Counted from the first letter of the stretch, positions 8,441 to 17,093 are shown. The stretch: 64,000 bases of DNA from Microlunatus speluncae (GCF_009299835.1 NZ_VKCZ01000013.1:1-64000); one strand, 5' to 3'. The notes: generated by a model not told the origin, from the sequence alone. Translations and numbers: made by a program.

Positions 8441-8897
8441 GCGGCAGCACCTCCTTCAGTACGGCCATCCCGTCCCGCGCCCCGCCGCTGGATCCAGGGA
8501 GATTGATGATCAAGGTCCGGGAGGCGACGCCGGCCAGGCCCCGGCTGAGCACGGCTGTCGGCACTCCGTGATCGACACCGTAGCGGGCGATCGCGGCGGC
8601 CAGTTGCGGCAGCTCGGCGGTGAGCAGGCCGCGGGTCTGCTCCGGCGTCTGGTCGGTCGGGTTGATCCCGGTGCCACCGGTCGTGATCACCACATCGACC
8701 GCGGCCTGGAAGACCAGCTCGCGCAGGATCTCCCCGACCGGGAGGCCGTCGGCGACCACGTACGGGCCCGTGACCTCGAACTCCAGCTCACGCAGGGACT
8801 CGGCGATGATCGGCCCCGACCGGTCGGCGTAGTCGCCCGCCGCCGCCCGGGTGGACACCGTGACGACCGCCGCCGTCGGCCGCGCCTCGTCCGTCAC
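8346..8897 (-). CDS. MogA/MoaB-family molybdopterin-binding protein
   Basis: A 183-residue protein of the MoCF-binding fold. The family motifs TTGGTGI and NLPGSSGG are both intact, which supports molybdopterin adenylyltransferase-type activity. The GTG start overlaps the moaC stop (GTGA, 8894-8897), so translation is coupled. The last 30 or so residues are low-complexity (rich in Gly, Asp, Arg, Ser) and exist because the coding frame runs 95 nt into the downstream acetyltransferase gene. Whether it serves Moco synthesis or the division role of the adjacent Glp protein is unclear. Confidence 0.88.
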   Translation of the reverse strand: MTDEARPTAAVVTVSTRAAAGDYADRSGPIIAESLRELEFEVTGPYVVADGLPVGEILRELVFQAAVDVVITTGGTGINPTDQTPEQTRGLLTAELPQLAAAIARYGVDHGVPTAVLSRGLAGVASRTLIINLPGSSGGARDGMAVLKEVLPHAVSQLRGSDHRAGDQRTSEQRGSDAGAGDG

Positions 8898-9424
8898 CGG
8901 TCCCCCGGCTCCGCGTCGGCCCGCTCGACGTCGTCCCGGGCGAACGTCCCGCTCCGGCCGCCGGCCTTGGCCAGCACCGCCACGTCGGTGATCATCGCCG
9001 AGCGGTCGATCGCCTTGATCATGTCGATCATGGTCAGGCCGGCCACGGCCACCGCGGTCAGCGCCTCCATCTCGACCCCGGTCCGGTCCGTGGTCCGGAC
9101 CGTCGCCGTGATCCGTACGCCCTCGTCGACGACCGCGCAGTCGACGTCGACCCCGCTGATCGCGAGCGGGTGGCAGAGCGGGATCAGGTCCGGCGTCCGT
9201 TTGGCGCCCTGGATCCCGGCGATCCGGGCCACCGCCAAGGCATCGCCCTTGGGCACCGTCCCGTCGCGCAGCGTCGCCACCGCCGCGGCGCAGAGCCGGA
9301 CCAGGCCGCCGGCCGTGGCCGTGCGGGCGGTGACCGGCTTGGCCGAGACGTCGACCATCCGGGCTTCGCCGCTCGCGTTCAGATGGGTCAGGCCGGCGTC
9401 CGGACCCGAGCCGTCAGTCGTCAT
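8894..9424 (-). CDS. moaC: Cyclic pyranopterin monophosphate synthase MoaC
   Basis: A 176-residue protein that converts the 3',8-cyclo-GTP intermediate to cyclic pyranopterin monophosphate in molybdenum cofactor synthesis. Diagnostic motifs are KGDALAVARIAGIQGAKRT, IPLCHPLAI and GVEMEALTAVAVAGLTMIDM. It starts inside the end of moeA (11-nt overlap) and its stop overlaps the mog start, so the three genes form one coupled unit. moaA, moaD and moaE are not in the window. Confidence 0.95.
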   Translation of the reverse strand: MTTDGSGPDAGLTHLNASGEARMVDVSAKPVTARTATAGGLVRLCAAAVATLRDGTVPKGDALAVARIAGIQGAKRTPDLIPLCHPLAISGVDVDCAVVDEGVRITATVRTTDRTGVEMEALTAVAVAGLTMIDMIKAIDRSAMITDVAVLAKAGGRSGTFARDDVERADAEPGDR

Positions 9425-10736
9425 CGTCCAGCAACCAGACGTCGACCTCGTGGCCGGCCGGGATCACCTCGACGTCGCGCGGCACGATCACCAGGGCGTT
9501 CGACCGGGACAGGTCGCCGATCAGATGCGATCCGTGGCCGCCGGCGAGCTCGACCTGCCGCTCGCCGTCGGTGTCGAGAGTGACCAGGCCGCGGGCGAAG
9601 TTCATCCGGCCGAAGGTCCCGCTGATCGCGGTCCGGGCCCGGCAGCGGAATGCGGTCCGGGTGTACGGAGTCACGCCCATCAGCTTGCGGATCACCGGCC
9701 GGACGAACGCCTCGAACGAGACGAACGCGCTGACCGGATTGCCCGGCACCATGATCATCGGGGTCCGGTCGTCGCCGATCAGCCCGAAGCCCTGTGGCTT
9801 GCCCGGTTGCATGGCGACCTGGCAGAAGTCGGTCGAGCCGAGCTCCGGCATCACGTCCTTGATCACGTCGTGATCACCCTGGCTGACCCCGCCGGAGGTG
9901 AGCAGCAGATCGGCCCGGATCAGCTGATCGGAGATCACCTGCCGGACCTGCGCCGGGTCGTCGCCGACCAGGCCGACCCGGAACACCTGGGCCCCGGCCG
10001 CCTTCGCCGCCGCGGCGAGCAGGAACGAGTTGGAGTCGAAGATGTGCTGCGGGCTGGGCAACTCCAGCCCCGGGTCGACCAGCTCCGAGCCGGTGGCGAG
10101 CACGACCACCCGGGGCCGGGGCCGGACCAGCACCTTGTCCTTGCCGACCGCGGCCAGCAGGCCGATCCGGCGCGGGTCGAGCCGGTCGCCGGAGGCCAGC
10201 ACCAGCTCGCCGGCGGACACGTCCTCGCCGGTCCGCCGGACGTGCCGGCCGCGCTCGGTCGGCTGAAAGATCTTGACGTCGTCGGCCCCGCGATCGGTGC
10301 TCTCGTACGGCACGATCGCGTCGGCCTGATCCGGCAGCGGCGCCCCGGTCATGATCTTCATCGCGGTGCCCGGGGACAGCGGATGCCGCGCCGCCTGTCC
10401 CGCCGGGATCTCACCGACGACGGGCAAGATCACCGGTCTGTCCTCGCTCGCCGCGGCGACGTCCTCGGCCATCACCGCGTAGCCGTCCATCGCCGAGTTG
10501 TCGAAGCCGGGCAGGCTGACCGCGGCGACGATGTCCTCACACAGGCTCAGCCCGACGGCGTCCAGCAACTGCTGCCCGAACGGCGGCAGTTCCTCGACCT
10601 GACCGAGCAGGTAGTCGCGGTGATCGGCCATCGACCGCAACCCGTTCTCGTCGACCTGCGGCGGGTCGGCGAGCGGCGCCGGCGGCTCGGCGACGAATTC
10701 CGGCTCGTCCTTCCTCTTCCGACCGAACAGTGGCAT
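9414..10736 (-). CDS. MoeA-family molybdopterin molybdotransferase / gephyrin-like Glp
   Basis: A 440-residue MoeA homologue. Active-site motifs are conserved: LPGFDNSAMDGYA, MTGAPLPDQADAIVPYE, RRTGEDVSAGE, DSNSFLL and GGVSQGDHD, plus PGNPVSAF near the C-terminus. An N-terminal extension of about 35 residues (basic, then Pro/Glu-rich) precedes the fold. In actinobacteria the MoeA paralogue encoded next to GlpR/SepX, called Glp, binds FtsZ and links it to the membrane. The locus here matches that arrangement, so a division role, possibly alongside or instead of Moco synthesis, is likely. Start ATG 10736 has no obvious Shine-Dalgarno; an in-frame GTG lies at 10745. Confidence 0.88.
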   Translation of the reverse strand: MPLFGRKRKDEPEFVAEPPAPLADPPQVDENGLRSMADHRDYLLGQVEELPPFGQQLLDAVGLSLCEDIVAAVSLPGFDNSAMDGYAVMAEDVAAASEDRPVILPVVGEIPAGQAARHPLSPGTAMKIMTGAPLPDQADAIVPYESTDRGADDVKIFQPTERGRHVRRTGEDVSAGELVLASGDRLDPRRIGLLAAVGKDKVLVRPRPRVVVLATGSELVDPGLELPSPQHIFDSNSFLLAAAAKAAGAQVFRVGLVGDDPAQVRQVISDQLIRADLLLTSGGVSQGDHDVIKDVMPELGSTDFCQVAMQPGKPQGFGLIGDDRTPMIMVPGNPVSAFVSFEAFVRPVIRKLMGVTPYTRTAFRCRARTAISGTFGRMNFARGLVTLDTDGERQVELAGGHGSHLIGDLSRSNALVIVPRDVEVIPAGHEVDVWLLDDDD

Positions 10737-10803
10737 GGCCAACACACTAGTGCCCCGTCAACTGGGGTAGGCGCGGAACTCGGCGCCCCCCCCTCCGCCG
10801 ACT

Positions 10804-10845
10804 TGTCAGAACTGAGTTGTGCCATGACACAACTCAGTTCTGACA
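10804..10845. repeat. Perfect 18-bp hairpin, family copy 1
   Basis: The arms TGTCAGAACTGAGTTGTG (10804-10821) and their exact complement (10828-10845) flank the 6-nt loop CCATGA. It lies between divergent genes (moeA/glp and the cyclo-ligase), directly upstream of the TAGACT -10 at 10854-10859, so it is not in a simple terminator position for either neighbour. The same stem recurs at 17113 and a related one at 46404. Confidence 0.9.
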
Positions 10846-10865
10846 GGTCTGCATAGACTGACGCG

Positions 10866-11576
10866 ATGCCTTCCGATGCCGAGGCGCTCGACGGTGCCAA
10901 ATCGCTGCTGCGCAACGCCGTGCTGCTGCGCCGGGACTCCCGGCCGGCCGAGCAACGGCAGGCCGACGACGAGGCCCGGTTCGGGCTGGTCCAGCAGGCC
11001 CTGCTCAGCCGCGGCCCGCTGGACCGCCTGGCCTGCTACCTCTCCGCCGCCGCCGAGCCGGGCACGCTGCAGCTCGTCGGCTGGCTCGCCGCGCAGGGCG
11101 TGGAGGTCCTGCTGCCGGTGCTGACCGACGGCGCCGGCCGGCTGCTCGGCGAACCCCGCTGGGCCTGGTATTCCGGCCCGGACGGGCTGCGGACCGGCCG
11201 CAAGTCGATCCTGGAGCCGACCGGCCCGGTCCTCGACGCCGCGGCGTTGAGCCAGGCCGAGGTGATCATCTGCCCGTCGCTGGCGGCCGATCCGGCCGGA
11301 CAGCGGTTGGGTCGCGGCGCCGGCTGGTACGACCGCGCCCTGTCCCCGCTGCCGGCCGACGCCGAGGTCTGGACCATGATCAACGACGACGAGCTGCTGA
11401 GCGAACTGCCGGCCCAGGAGTGGGATCGCCCGGTCCGCCGGATCATCACCCAGACCCGGATGATCATCGTGCCGACCGCGGACCCAGGCTCAGGGTCAGC
11501 GGCGGCGGGCCCGGAAGTTGATCTCCGGAGCGAGCCCGACGGGCAAGATCAGGATCGATCCAACGGCCGCCTGTAG
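10866..11576 (+). CDS. 5-formyltetrahydrofolate cyclo-ligase
   Basis: A 236-residue enzyme that converts 5-formyl-THF to 5,10-methenyl-THF using ATP. The hallmark is the C-terminal nucleotide/substrate loop QRLGRGAGWYDRAL with the preceding 'IICPSLAADPAG' strand; an N-terminal basic stretch (LLRRDSRP) is in the position of the ATP-binding Arg/Lys. The C-terminal 35 residues are a polar extension beyond the usual fold. TAGACT (10854-10859) is followed by 6 nt and then ATG, indicating a leaderless transcript. This gene lies next to glp and glpR in mycobacteria too. Confidence 0.9.
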   Translation: MPSDAEALDGAKSLLRNAVLLRRDSRPAEQRQADDEARFGLVQQALLSRGPLDRLACYLSAAAEPGTLQLVGWLAAQGVEVLLPVLTDGAGRLLGEPRWAWYSGPDGLRTGRKSILEPTGPVLDAAALSQAEVIICPSLAADPAGQRLGRGAGWYDRALSPLPADAEVWTMINDDELLSELPAQEWDRPVRRIITQTRMIIVPTADPGSGSAAAGPEVDLRSEPDGQDQDRSNGRL

Positions 11577-11644
11577 AGAGCTCGGCCGAACGACCTTGCT
11601 GGTGACGACCGGGCGGCGGGCAGGACCGGGCTCGGACCGCCGGC

Positions 11645-12253
11645 TCAGCCGGGTTCTGCGTCGAGAAGGTACAGCCCGGCGATCGTCCGGTCGTCGCGGA
11701 AACTGACCCGGGCGGTGAAGTCCCCGGCCTCGAACGCGAGTGGCGTGTCGGTGATCGTGACGTCGGCGGTGCGCACCGCGGTGGGCTCGCCGCGGCTCTC
11801 GTACGCTCCCGCCCGGCCGACGATCTGCGCCCAGGCCGCGCTGAGGCCGTCGGCCGAGAGCGCCCCGGTCATCGTCGGATCGAAGCGGGCGGTGACCGCG
11901 GACCAGTTGCCGGCGGCGAGGTCGTCGATCACGGTCGCGGCCAGCCCGCCGGCCGCGGGCAGTGGGGTGGTGTTCATCGGGGCTCCTGTTCGTGGATCGA
12001 TGGGCTTGCCGTAGCGCTGGAACGCGGCCTGCCGGGTGACCCCCAGGGCGTCACCGATGGCCTGCCAACTCGTCCCGTCGCGCCGCGCCTGCTGGATCGC
12101 CGCGGCGACGGCCCGCTCGGCCGAGTCCCGGATGCCGATCGCGCCCCGGATCAGGCGGGTGCGATCGTTCGGGTCGCCGAGCACCGGAACGACGCGCAAC
12201 GCCTCGGTGCGGTCCTGGAGTTCGCGCAGTAACGCTGTCAACGTATCTTGCAC
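11645..12253 (-). CDS. Helix-turn-helix protein with C-terminal DUF3887-like domain
   Basis: A 202-residue two-domain protein. Residues 1-90 are helical and contain a helix-turn-helix (GTSWQAIGDALGVTRQAAFQRYGK) resembling sigma-70 region 4 or small HTH regulators. Residues 100-202 resemble DUF3887, a cystatin-like fold of unknown role (LAAGNWSAVTARFDPTM...). It may be a regulator whose C-terminal domain senses a ligand. The GTG start at 12253 has no Shine-Dalgarno and overlaps a small inverted repeat around TTGCACGTGTCAA (12249-12261), which could be an autoregulatory site. Confidence 0.7.
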   Translation of the reverse strand: MQDTLTALLRELQDRTEALRVVPVLGDPNDRTRLIRGAIGIRDSAERAVAAAIQQARRDGTSWQAIGDALGVTRQAAFQRYGKPIDPRTGAPMNTTPLPAAGGLAATVIDDLAAGNWSAVTARFDPTMTGALSADGLSAAWAQIVGRAGAYESRGEPTAVRTADVTITDTPLAFEAGDFTARVSFRDDRTIAGLYLLDAEPG

Positions 12254-12315
12254 GTGTCAAGCTTAGCTTTACATCGACGGCCGGACAAGGGAGCGCTCGA
12301 CCGAGTCGGCCGGCG

Positions 12316-12867
12316 TCAGCGGCGGCGGACCAGGACGATGATCTCCAGTACGAGGACGACGGGCAGGGCCAGGCAGGCGCCGACGGCCGCGATCAGGAAG
12401 CCCGGCCGAAATCCCCACCCGGTGCCGATCACCAGGCCGATCAGCCAGCCGGCCGCGGCGCCGACGACGACGGCCACGCCCAGCAGGATCCACGCCAGAG
12501 CAGGGCCGGGCGACCGTACGGCCAGCGCGATCGCGGTGCCGAGGGCGAGGCCGGCGCCGAGCCCGAGCCCGGCCAAGGCCACCAGCAGCACCCGCGGTTC
12601 CGGCGCCAGCATGCCGATCAGGGACCCCACCGCGCTCACCACGAGGGCGATCGGCAACGTGGCCACCGGTGCCCGCCGGCCGACGACGACCCCGATCACG
12701 CCGGCCAGCAGCAGTGCGACCACCAGCGCCGGCCAGGACGCGTTCGTGTCCAGGTCGCTCTGCCAGAGCGGGGCGAGCTGAGCGGCCAGGGCACCGGCCG
12801 ACCCGGCGGCCAGCACCGCGAGCACCGGCCCGATCACCGCCCAACCCGGTCGCGAATTCTGACTCAC
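12316..12867 (-). CDS. Hypothetical six-helix membrane protein
   Basis: A 183-residue very hydrophobic protein with about six transmembrane helices, rich in Ala, Val, Leu and Gly, ending in a basic VRRR. I recognise no family motif and no catalytic residues. It is separated from the upstream gene on the same strand by the strong nested hairpin at 12906-12975, so it probably has its own promoter in the short gap before 12867. Confidence 0.6.
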   Translation of the reverse strand: MSQNSRPGWAVIGPVLAVLAAGSAGALAAQLAPLWQSDLDTNASWPALVVALLLAGVIGVVVGRRAPVATLPIALVVSAVGSLIGMLAPEPRVLLVALAGLGLGAGLALGTAIALAVRSPGPALAWILLGVAVVVGAAAGWLIGLVIGTGWGFRPGFLIAAVGACLALPVVLVLEIIVLVRRR

Positions 12868-12905
12868 CCCCGGACCCTACTAACCCCCAAGCCCACCCCG
12901 GGCGC

Positions 12906-12975
12906 ACAAACGCGGCAGTTCCGACCATCCGCGGCAGTTGCAACTGCCGCGGATGAGTGGAACTGCCGCGTTTGT
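12906..12975 (-). terminator. Nested long hairpin, probable terminator of the DinB gene
   Basis: A 17-bp outer stem (ACAAACGCGGCAGTTCC, 12906-12922, with 12959-12975) and a 14-bp inner perfect palindrome (12927-12954) are separated by a symmetric 4x4 internal loop (GACC/GAGT). It begins 3 nt after the stop of the 12978-13499 gene. It has no U-tract, so it is either a non-canonical terminator or a processing/stability element. Confidence 0.7.
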
Positions 12976-12977
12976 CG

Positions 12978-13499
12978 CTACGGGTGGCCGGCGCGATCGG
13001 CGACGCCGCGGATCAGCGCGGCCTGGCCGAGGTGTTGCAGGCAGTCGCCGATCACGCTGACCAGGCGTACGGACACGGTCACCGGCGGATTCCAGTTGGT
13101 GTCGACGACCCGCTCGAGCTCGGCGGCGTCGAGCCGGTCCAGATAGCGCAGCGTCGCTTCGTGCACGGCGGCGTGATAGCCGTCCAGCAGCTCGGCCGGG
13201 ACCCGGACCGCGGCGACGTCGTCGCTGCTCTGGCCGTAGCCGGTCGCGTCCGGACCGAACGGCAGCCCGAACCGGTCCCGCCATTGCGGCCAGACCTGCT
13301 CGGTGCCGGCGGCGTCGGCCAGATGATCATCCTGGACCCGGGCCTGATGCCAGATCAGCCAGCCGATCGTGTTAGCCCCGGGATCGAGACGATAGGTCGA
13401 AGTCTCCTCCGACAAACCCTCGGTCAGCTCACTGACGAGCTCCCGGATCCGCCCGAAATGATCAACCAGCAGCTCCTTGGTGATCTTCACCTCAGCCAC
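12978..13499 (-). CDS. DinB-superfamily protein (DUF664 type)
   Basis: A 173-residue four-helix-bundle protein. The metal-binding histidines expected for DinB/DUF664 are visible in 'WLIWHQARVQDDH' and near the C-terminus in 'DCLQHLGQAALIRG'. In actinobacteria these proteins are often mycothiol-dependent S-transferases; the substrate here is unknown. A frame to 13505 exists, but GTG 13499 is chosen because AGGAG is 5 nt upstream of it and overlaps the first GTG. Confidence 0.82.
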   Translation of the reverse strand: MAEVKITKELLVDHFGRIRELVSELTEGLSEETSTYRLDPGANTIGWLIWHQARVQDDHLADAAGTEQVWPQWRDRFGLPFGPDATGYGQSSDDVAAVRVPAELLDGYHAAVHEATLRYLDRLDAAELERVVDTNWNPPVTVSVRLVSVIGDCLQHLGQAALIRGVADRAGHP

Positions 13500-13547
13500 G
13501 ACCACTCCTCTCGCCGACCCCTCGACCCTAATCCCTTGCGCCGAGGG

Positions 13548-15302
13548 TCAGGAACGGCCGGTGATGGCCCAGTCGCGGATCAGGTCGATCCGTTGTTGCA
13601 GTTCCTCAGCGCTGGCCATCGCGCTGGGCGGGCCGCCGCTGGCGGTGCGCAGCTCGGTGTGGATCACGCCGTGCGGCCGGTTGGTCCGGTGGTGCCAGGC
13701 GGCGACCAGGCCGTTCAACTCCTTGCGCAGCTCCCGCAGCCGGGCGTGGGTGCTCAGCTCCGGCGGCGCCGTCCGCGGACCGCGGGCGACGTGTTCGGCC
13801 TGCCGGCGGCGGAGCAGATCGCGGACCTGATCCGGCTCCAGCAGGCCCGGGATGCCGAGGTAGTCCAGCTCCTCCTCGCTGCCCGCCGAGGCGGTGATGC
13901 CGAACTCGCCGCCGTCGAAGACGACCCGGTCGAAGTCGGCGTTGCTCTCCAGCGCGGCGAACCCGCCCCGCTCCTCGTCGGCGTCACCGTCCGGCTCGGT
14001 CTCGGTCTGCTCGGCCAGGTCCAGCAGGTCGGACTCGTCCGGCGTCGCCGGCGCCTTCAGGACGTGATCACGTTCCCGCTCCATCTCGGCCGCGAAGAGG
14101 AGCAGGTGCGGCACGCTGGGCAGGAACACCGACGCGGTCTCACCCCGGGCCCGGGCCCGGACGAACCGGCCGACGGCCTGGGCGAAGAACAGCGGCGTCG
14201 CGATCGACGTCGCATACACGCCGACGGCGAGCCGGGGCACGTCCACACCCTCCGACACCATCCGCACCGCGACCATCCAGCGATCGTCGCTCTCGGCGAA
14301 CTTGGTGATCTTCTTGCTCGCCTTGGGGTCGTCGCTGAGGACGACGGTCGGCTTCTTCTTGGTGATGGCGTGCAGGATCTCGGCGTACGACCGCGCCGAG
14401 TTCTGATCACTGGCGATCACCAGCCCACCGGCATCCGGTACGTGCTCGCGGACCTCGGTCAGCCGGGTGTCGGCCGCCCGGAGCACGCTGGGGATCCAGG
14501 CGCCCTCGGGATCCAGCGCGGTCCGCAGCGCCTGGCCGGCCAGGTCCCGGGTCATCGGCTCGCCGAGCCGGGCCGCGACCTCGTCACCGGCGCTGGTCCG
14601 CCAGTGCAGGTCGCCGGAATAGGCCAGGAACAGCACCGGCCGGACGATCCCGTCGGCCAGCGCCGGCGCGTACCCGTACGAATAATCGGCCCGCGACCGG
14701 TGACCGCCGCCGGCCTCGGGCTCGTAGGTGACGAACGGGATCGGGTTGGCGTCGGACCGGAACGGCGTCCCGGTCAGCATCAGCCGCCGGGTCGCCGGCT
14801 CGAAGGCCTCCCGCACCCCCTCGCCCCAGCTCAGCGCGTCGCCGGCGTGGTGCACCTCGTCCAAGATCACCAAGGTGTTGAACGCCTCGGTCCGGATCCG
14901 CAGGCCCAGCGTGTTCTGCGCAACCCCGGCGTAGGTGAGGGCGATGCCGACGAAGTCGCGGCTGGTCTTGCCCTGCTTGACCCCGAAGTTCGGGTCGATC
15001 GCGATGTTGATCTTGTCGGCCGCCTCGGCCCACTGGGTCTTCAGGTGCTCGGTCGGGGCGACGATGATGATCCGGTCGATGATCCGCCGGTCCAGCAGGT
15101 TGGCGGCCAAGGTGAGCGCGAACGACGTCTTGCCGGCACCGGGCGTGGCCACCGCGAGGAAGTCCTTGGGCTGAGTCTCGAAGTACTGCGTCAGCGCCGC
15201 CGCCTGCCAGGCCCGCAGTTGCTTGACCGTGCCCCAGGCCGCCCGATCCGGGAACGCCGGCGGAAGACCGGTGGCCTTGATATCGGGTTGTCCGGCTGTC
15301 AC
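13548..15302 (-). CDS. SF2 DEAD/DEAH-box (DEVH) helicase
   Basis: A 584-residue superfamily 2 helicase. The N-terminal RecA lobe has Walker A ATPGAGKTS (Lys58), the Ia-like motif IIVAPTEHL, DEVHH as motif II and LTGTPFR as motif III. The second lobe has VRMVSEGVDVPRL (motif V) and QAVGRFVRAR (motif VI). The C-terminal 200 residues are acidic and not assigned. The layout resembles the type III restriction/UvrB-like branch, but no methylase or nuclease is adjacent, so this looks like the stand-alone actinobacterial helicase frequently encoded close to a DUF3039 gene, as here. DNA-repair or RNA roles are possible. Confidence 0.88.
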   Translation of the reverse strand: MTAGQPDIKATGLPPAFPDRAAWGTVKQLRAWQAAALTQYFETQPKDFLAVATPGAGKTSFALTLAANLLDRRIIDRIIIVAPTEHLKTQWAEAADKINIAIDPNFGVKQGKTSRDFVGIALTYAGVAQNTLGLRIRTEAFNTLVILDEVHHAGDALSWGEGVREAFEPATRRLMLTGTPFRSDANPIPFVTYEPEAGGGHRSRADYSYGYAPALADGIVRPVLFLAYSGDLHWRTSAGDEVAARLGEPMTRDLAGQALRTALDPEGAWIPSVLRAADTRLTEVREHVPDAGGLVIASDQNSARSYAEILHAITKKKPTVVLSDDPKASKKITKFAESDDRWMVAVRMVSEGVDVPRLAVGVYATSIATPLFFAQAVGRFVRARARGETASVFLPSVPHLLLFAAEMERERDHVLKAPATPDESDLLDLAEQTETEPDGDADEERGGFAALESNADFDRVVFDGGEFGITASAGSEEELDYLGIPGLLEPDQVRDLLRRRQAEHVARGPRTAPPELSTHARLRELRKELNGLVAAWHHRTNRPHGVIHTELRTASGGPPSAMASAEELQQRIDLIRDWAITGRS

Positions 15303-15324
15303 CGGCGAGAGTTTAGACGAGTGA

Positions 15325-16743
15325 TCAGACTTTCCGGGGACGCCCCATCCGGGTCGAGCCGGCTACCCCGAGCAGGGCGACGATCACCATCGCGGCCATC
15401 ACTGTGCCGAAGATCACGCGTTCATCGCCGGTCGGGTGCAGGGCGGCGAAGATCGTTCCGCTGACCCCGGCGAACAGGGCCGCGCCGAGCGAATCACCGA
15501 GCTGCAGCGAGGACGCGTTCCGCCCCTGCTCGTCGTCTCGGGACAGCGCCATCGCCGCGATCGAGGTGGACGCGATGCCGAGGCCCATCCCGAACCCGCC
15601 GATCACCCAGCCGACGGCGACCAGACCGACCCACAGTTGCGGCAGCAGCGCGGTGCTCGCGACCAGCATGAGGCCGGCGGCGACACAGATCGTGCCGAGC
15701 GAGATCAGCCGGTTGCGGGGCAGCTCGATCCACGGCCGGGACTGGAGCCAGGCCCCGGTCGACCAGCCGACCGCCCCGCAGGTGAGGACCGCCCCGGCCC
15801 AGAACAGGTCCACGCCGCGCTGCTCCACCAACATCAGCGGTACGAACACCTCGGCACCGAAGAACGCGCCGGGCAACAGGCCGCGGACCATGATCACCAT
15901 CGGCAGCCCGCGGCGCAGCCGGAGGAACCCCGGCGGCATCAGCCGGGGCAGGCTGAAGCCGAGCCCGGCCAGGCCGGCGATCACGAGCGGGACCGACAGC
16001 CAGTCCAGCCGTTGCCCGGCCAGCTGGATCGCGGCCGCGGAGACCGCGACCAGGCCCGCCGCCCAGAGCGGTGCTGGTCGCTGCCGCTCCGCGTCGGCGG
16101 CCGGATCCGGCGGCGGTGCCGCGGCCCGGGCCCGGATCAGGGCCCGCAGCGTCGGCAGCACGATGATCAGGCCGACCGCTACCAAGGGCAGCACACTCCA
16201 GAACACCCAGTGCCAGCTGAGGTTCTCGGTCAGCCAGGCCGAGATCGGCGGCCCGACGAACGACGGCACCACCCACGCGGTCGAGATGTAGGTGAACATC
16301 CGCGGCCGGGTCCGCTCGTCGAACACCTGGGCGATGCAGACGAACGAGGCGACGTTCATCACCCCGCCGCCCAGGCCCTGGATCAACCGGCCGCCGATCA
16401 ACTGCCCCATCGACAGCGACGTGGCCGCGACGACGATCCCGACCGTGAACAGCGCTACTCCCGCCAGGAACGGCCAGCCGGGCCCGATCCGGTCGCAGAT
16501 CCGGCCGGCGACCACGGTGGCGAGCAGCATCCCGATCAGGAACAGCGAGAACGCCCACGCGTACACCGAGATCCCGTTGAGCTCCCGGGCCGCGGCCGGC
16601 ATCGCGGTCGCGACCGCGATCGCCTCGAACGCGACCGCCACCACCACCGTGCAGATCCCGATCGCCAGCGCCCGCCGGGAGACCGCGGGCGGCTGAGTCG
16701 CCGACTGGCGGCCCTGGTCGGTTTCGGTCGGCTCCGCGTTCAC
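15325..16743 (-). CDS. MFS transporter, multidrug-efflux type
   Basis: A 472-residue MFS protein with about 12-14 transmembrane helices and a central hydrophilic loop (about residues 205-230, ARAAAPPPDPAADAERQRP). Motif A is present as GRICDRIGPGW, and 'RLIQGLGGGVMNVASFV' resembles motif C-type glycine-rich helices of drug/H+ antiporters. The substrate is unknown. The GTG start at 16743 has only a weak upstream purine stretch. It is convergent with nothing and lies 22 nt downstream of the helicase-start side, so it is transcribed leftward, possibly together with the helicase. Confidence 0.82.
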   Translation of the reverse strand: MNAEPTETDQGRQSATQPPAVSRRALAIGICTVVVAVAFEAIAVATAMPAAARELNGISVYAWAFSLFLIGMLLATVVAGRICDRIGPGWPFLAGVALFTVGIVVAATSLSMGQLIGGRLIQGLGGGVMNVASFVCIAQVFDERTRPRMFTYISTAWVVPSFVGPPISAWLTENLSWHWVFWSVLPLVAVGLIIVLPTLRALIRARAAAPPPDPAADAERQRPAPLWAAGLVAVSAAAIQLAGQRLDWLSVPLVIAGLAGLGFSLPRLMPPGFLRLRRGLPMVIMVRGLLPGAFFGAEVFVPLMLVEQRGVDLFWAGAVLTCGAVGWSTGAWLQSRPWIELPRNRLISLGTICVAAGLMLVASTALLPQLWVGLVAVGWVIGGFGMGLGIASTSIAAMALSRDDEQGRNASSLQLGDSLGAALFAGVSGTIFAALHPTGDERVIFGTVMAAMVIVALLGVAGSTRMGRPRKV

Positions 16744-16829
16744 CGGGCAACTTCATCACCTCAACCGCGGTCGAGGTCAATGGGGTTTCCCTCCGACAGC
16801 TACCTCAGCCGTCTCCTAGACTGACCCAG

Positions 16830-17093
16830 GTGAGCCAGCAACTGAGTCCCGGAGCGGAGACGATCGTCGATGAACGGACCGATTTCCGGCCCGAGGAAGG
16901 CGATCACGAACGTTTCTCGCACTACGTACCGAAGGACAAGCTGACCGAGGCGATGGTGATGGGCACCCCGGTGGTCGCCCTCTGCGGCAAGGTCTGGGTG
17001 CCGAGCCGCGACCCGCAGCGCTTCCCGGTCTGCCCCGAATGCAAGGAGATCTGGGAGAGCCTCCGCGACGACAACCCTCCCAAAGACGAATAA
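16830..17093 (+). CDS. DUF3039 protein with a CxxC knuckle
   Basis: An 87-residue protein of the actinobacterial family DUF3039. It has an acidic N-terminus, then 'FSHYVPKDKLTEAMVMGTPVVALCGKVWVPSRDPQRFPVCPECKEIW', in which Cys residues in ALCGK and CPEC probably bind zinc. Function unknown; conservation near the SF2 helicase suggests a nucleic-acid role (inference). TAGACT at 16817-16822 followed by 7 nt and GTG indicates a leaderless mRNA. Confidence 0.88.
   Translation: MSQQLSPGAETIVDERTDFRPEEGDHERFSHYVPKDKLTEAMVMGTPVVALCGKVWVPSRDPQRFPVCPECKEIWESLRDDNPPKDE

Noticed and set aside
8439-10856. Long plus-strand frame opposite mog-moaC-moeA
   Set aside because: Composition is typical of an antisense shadow (rich in Arg, Gly, Asp, Gln), and the minus strand carries three well-recognised families with coupled starts.
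13548-15302. SF2 helicase as the R subunit of a restriction system
   Set aside because: No DNA methylase or nuclease domain lies nearby, and the neighbours (MFS, DinB, DUF3039) are ordinary chromosomal genes.
12957-15464. Long plus-strand frame opposite the DinB and helicase genes
   Set aside because: It spans two unrelated genes and their intergenic gap with no domain signature, so it is an antisense shadow of GC-rich codons.
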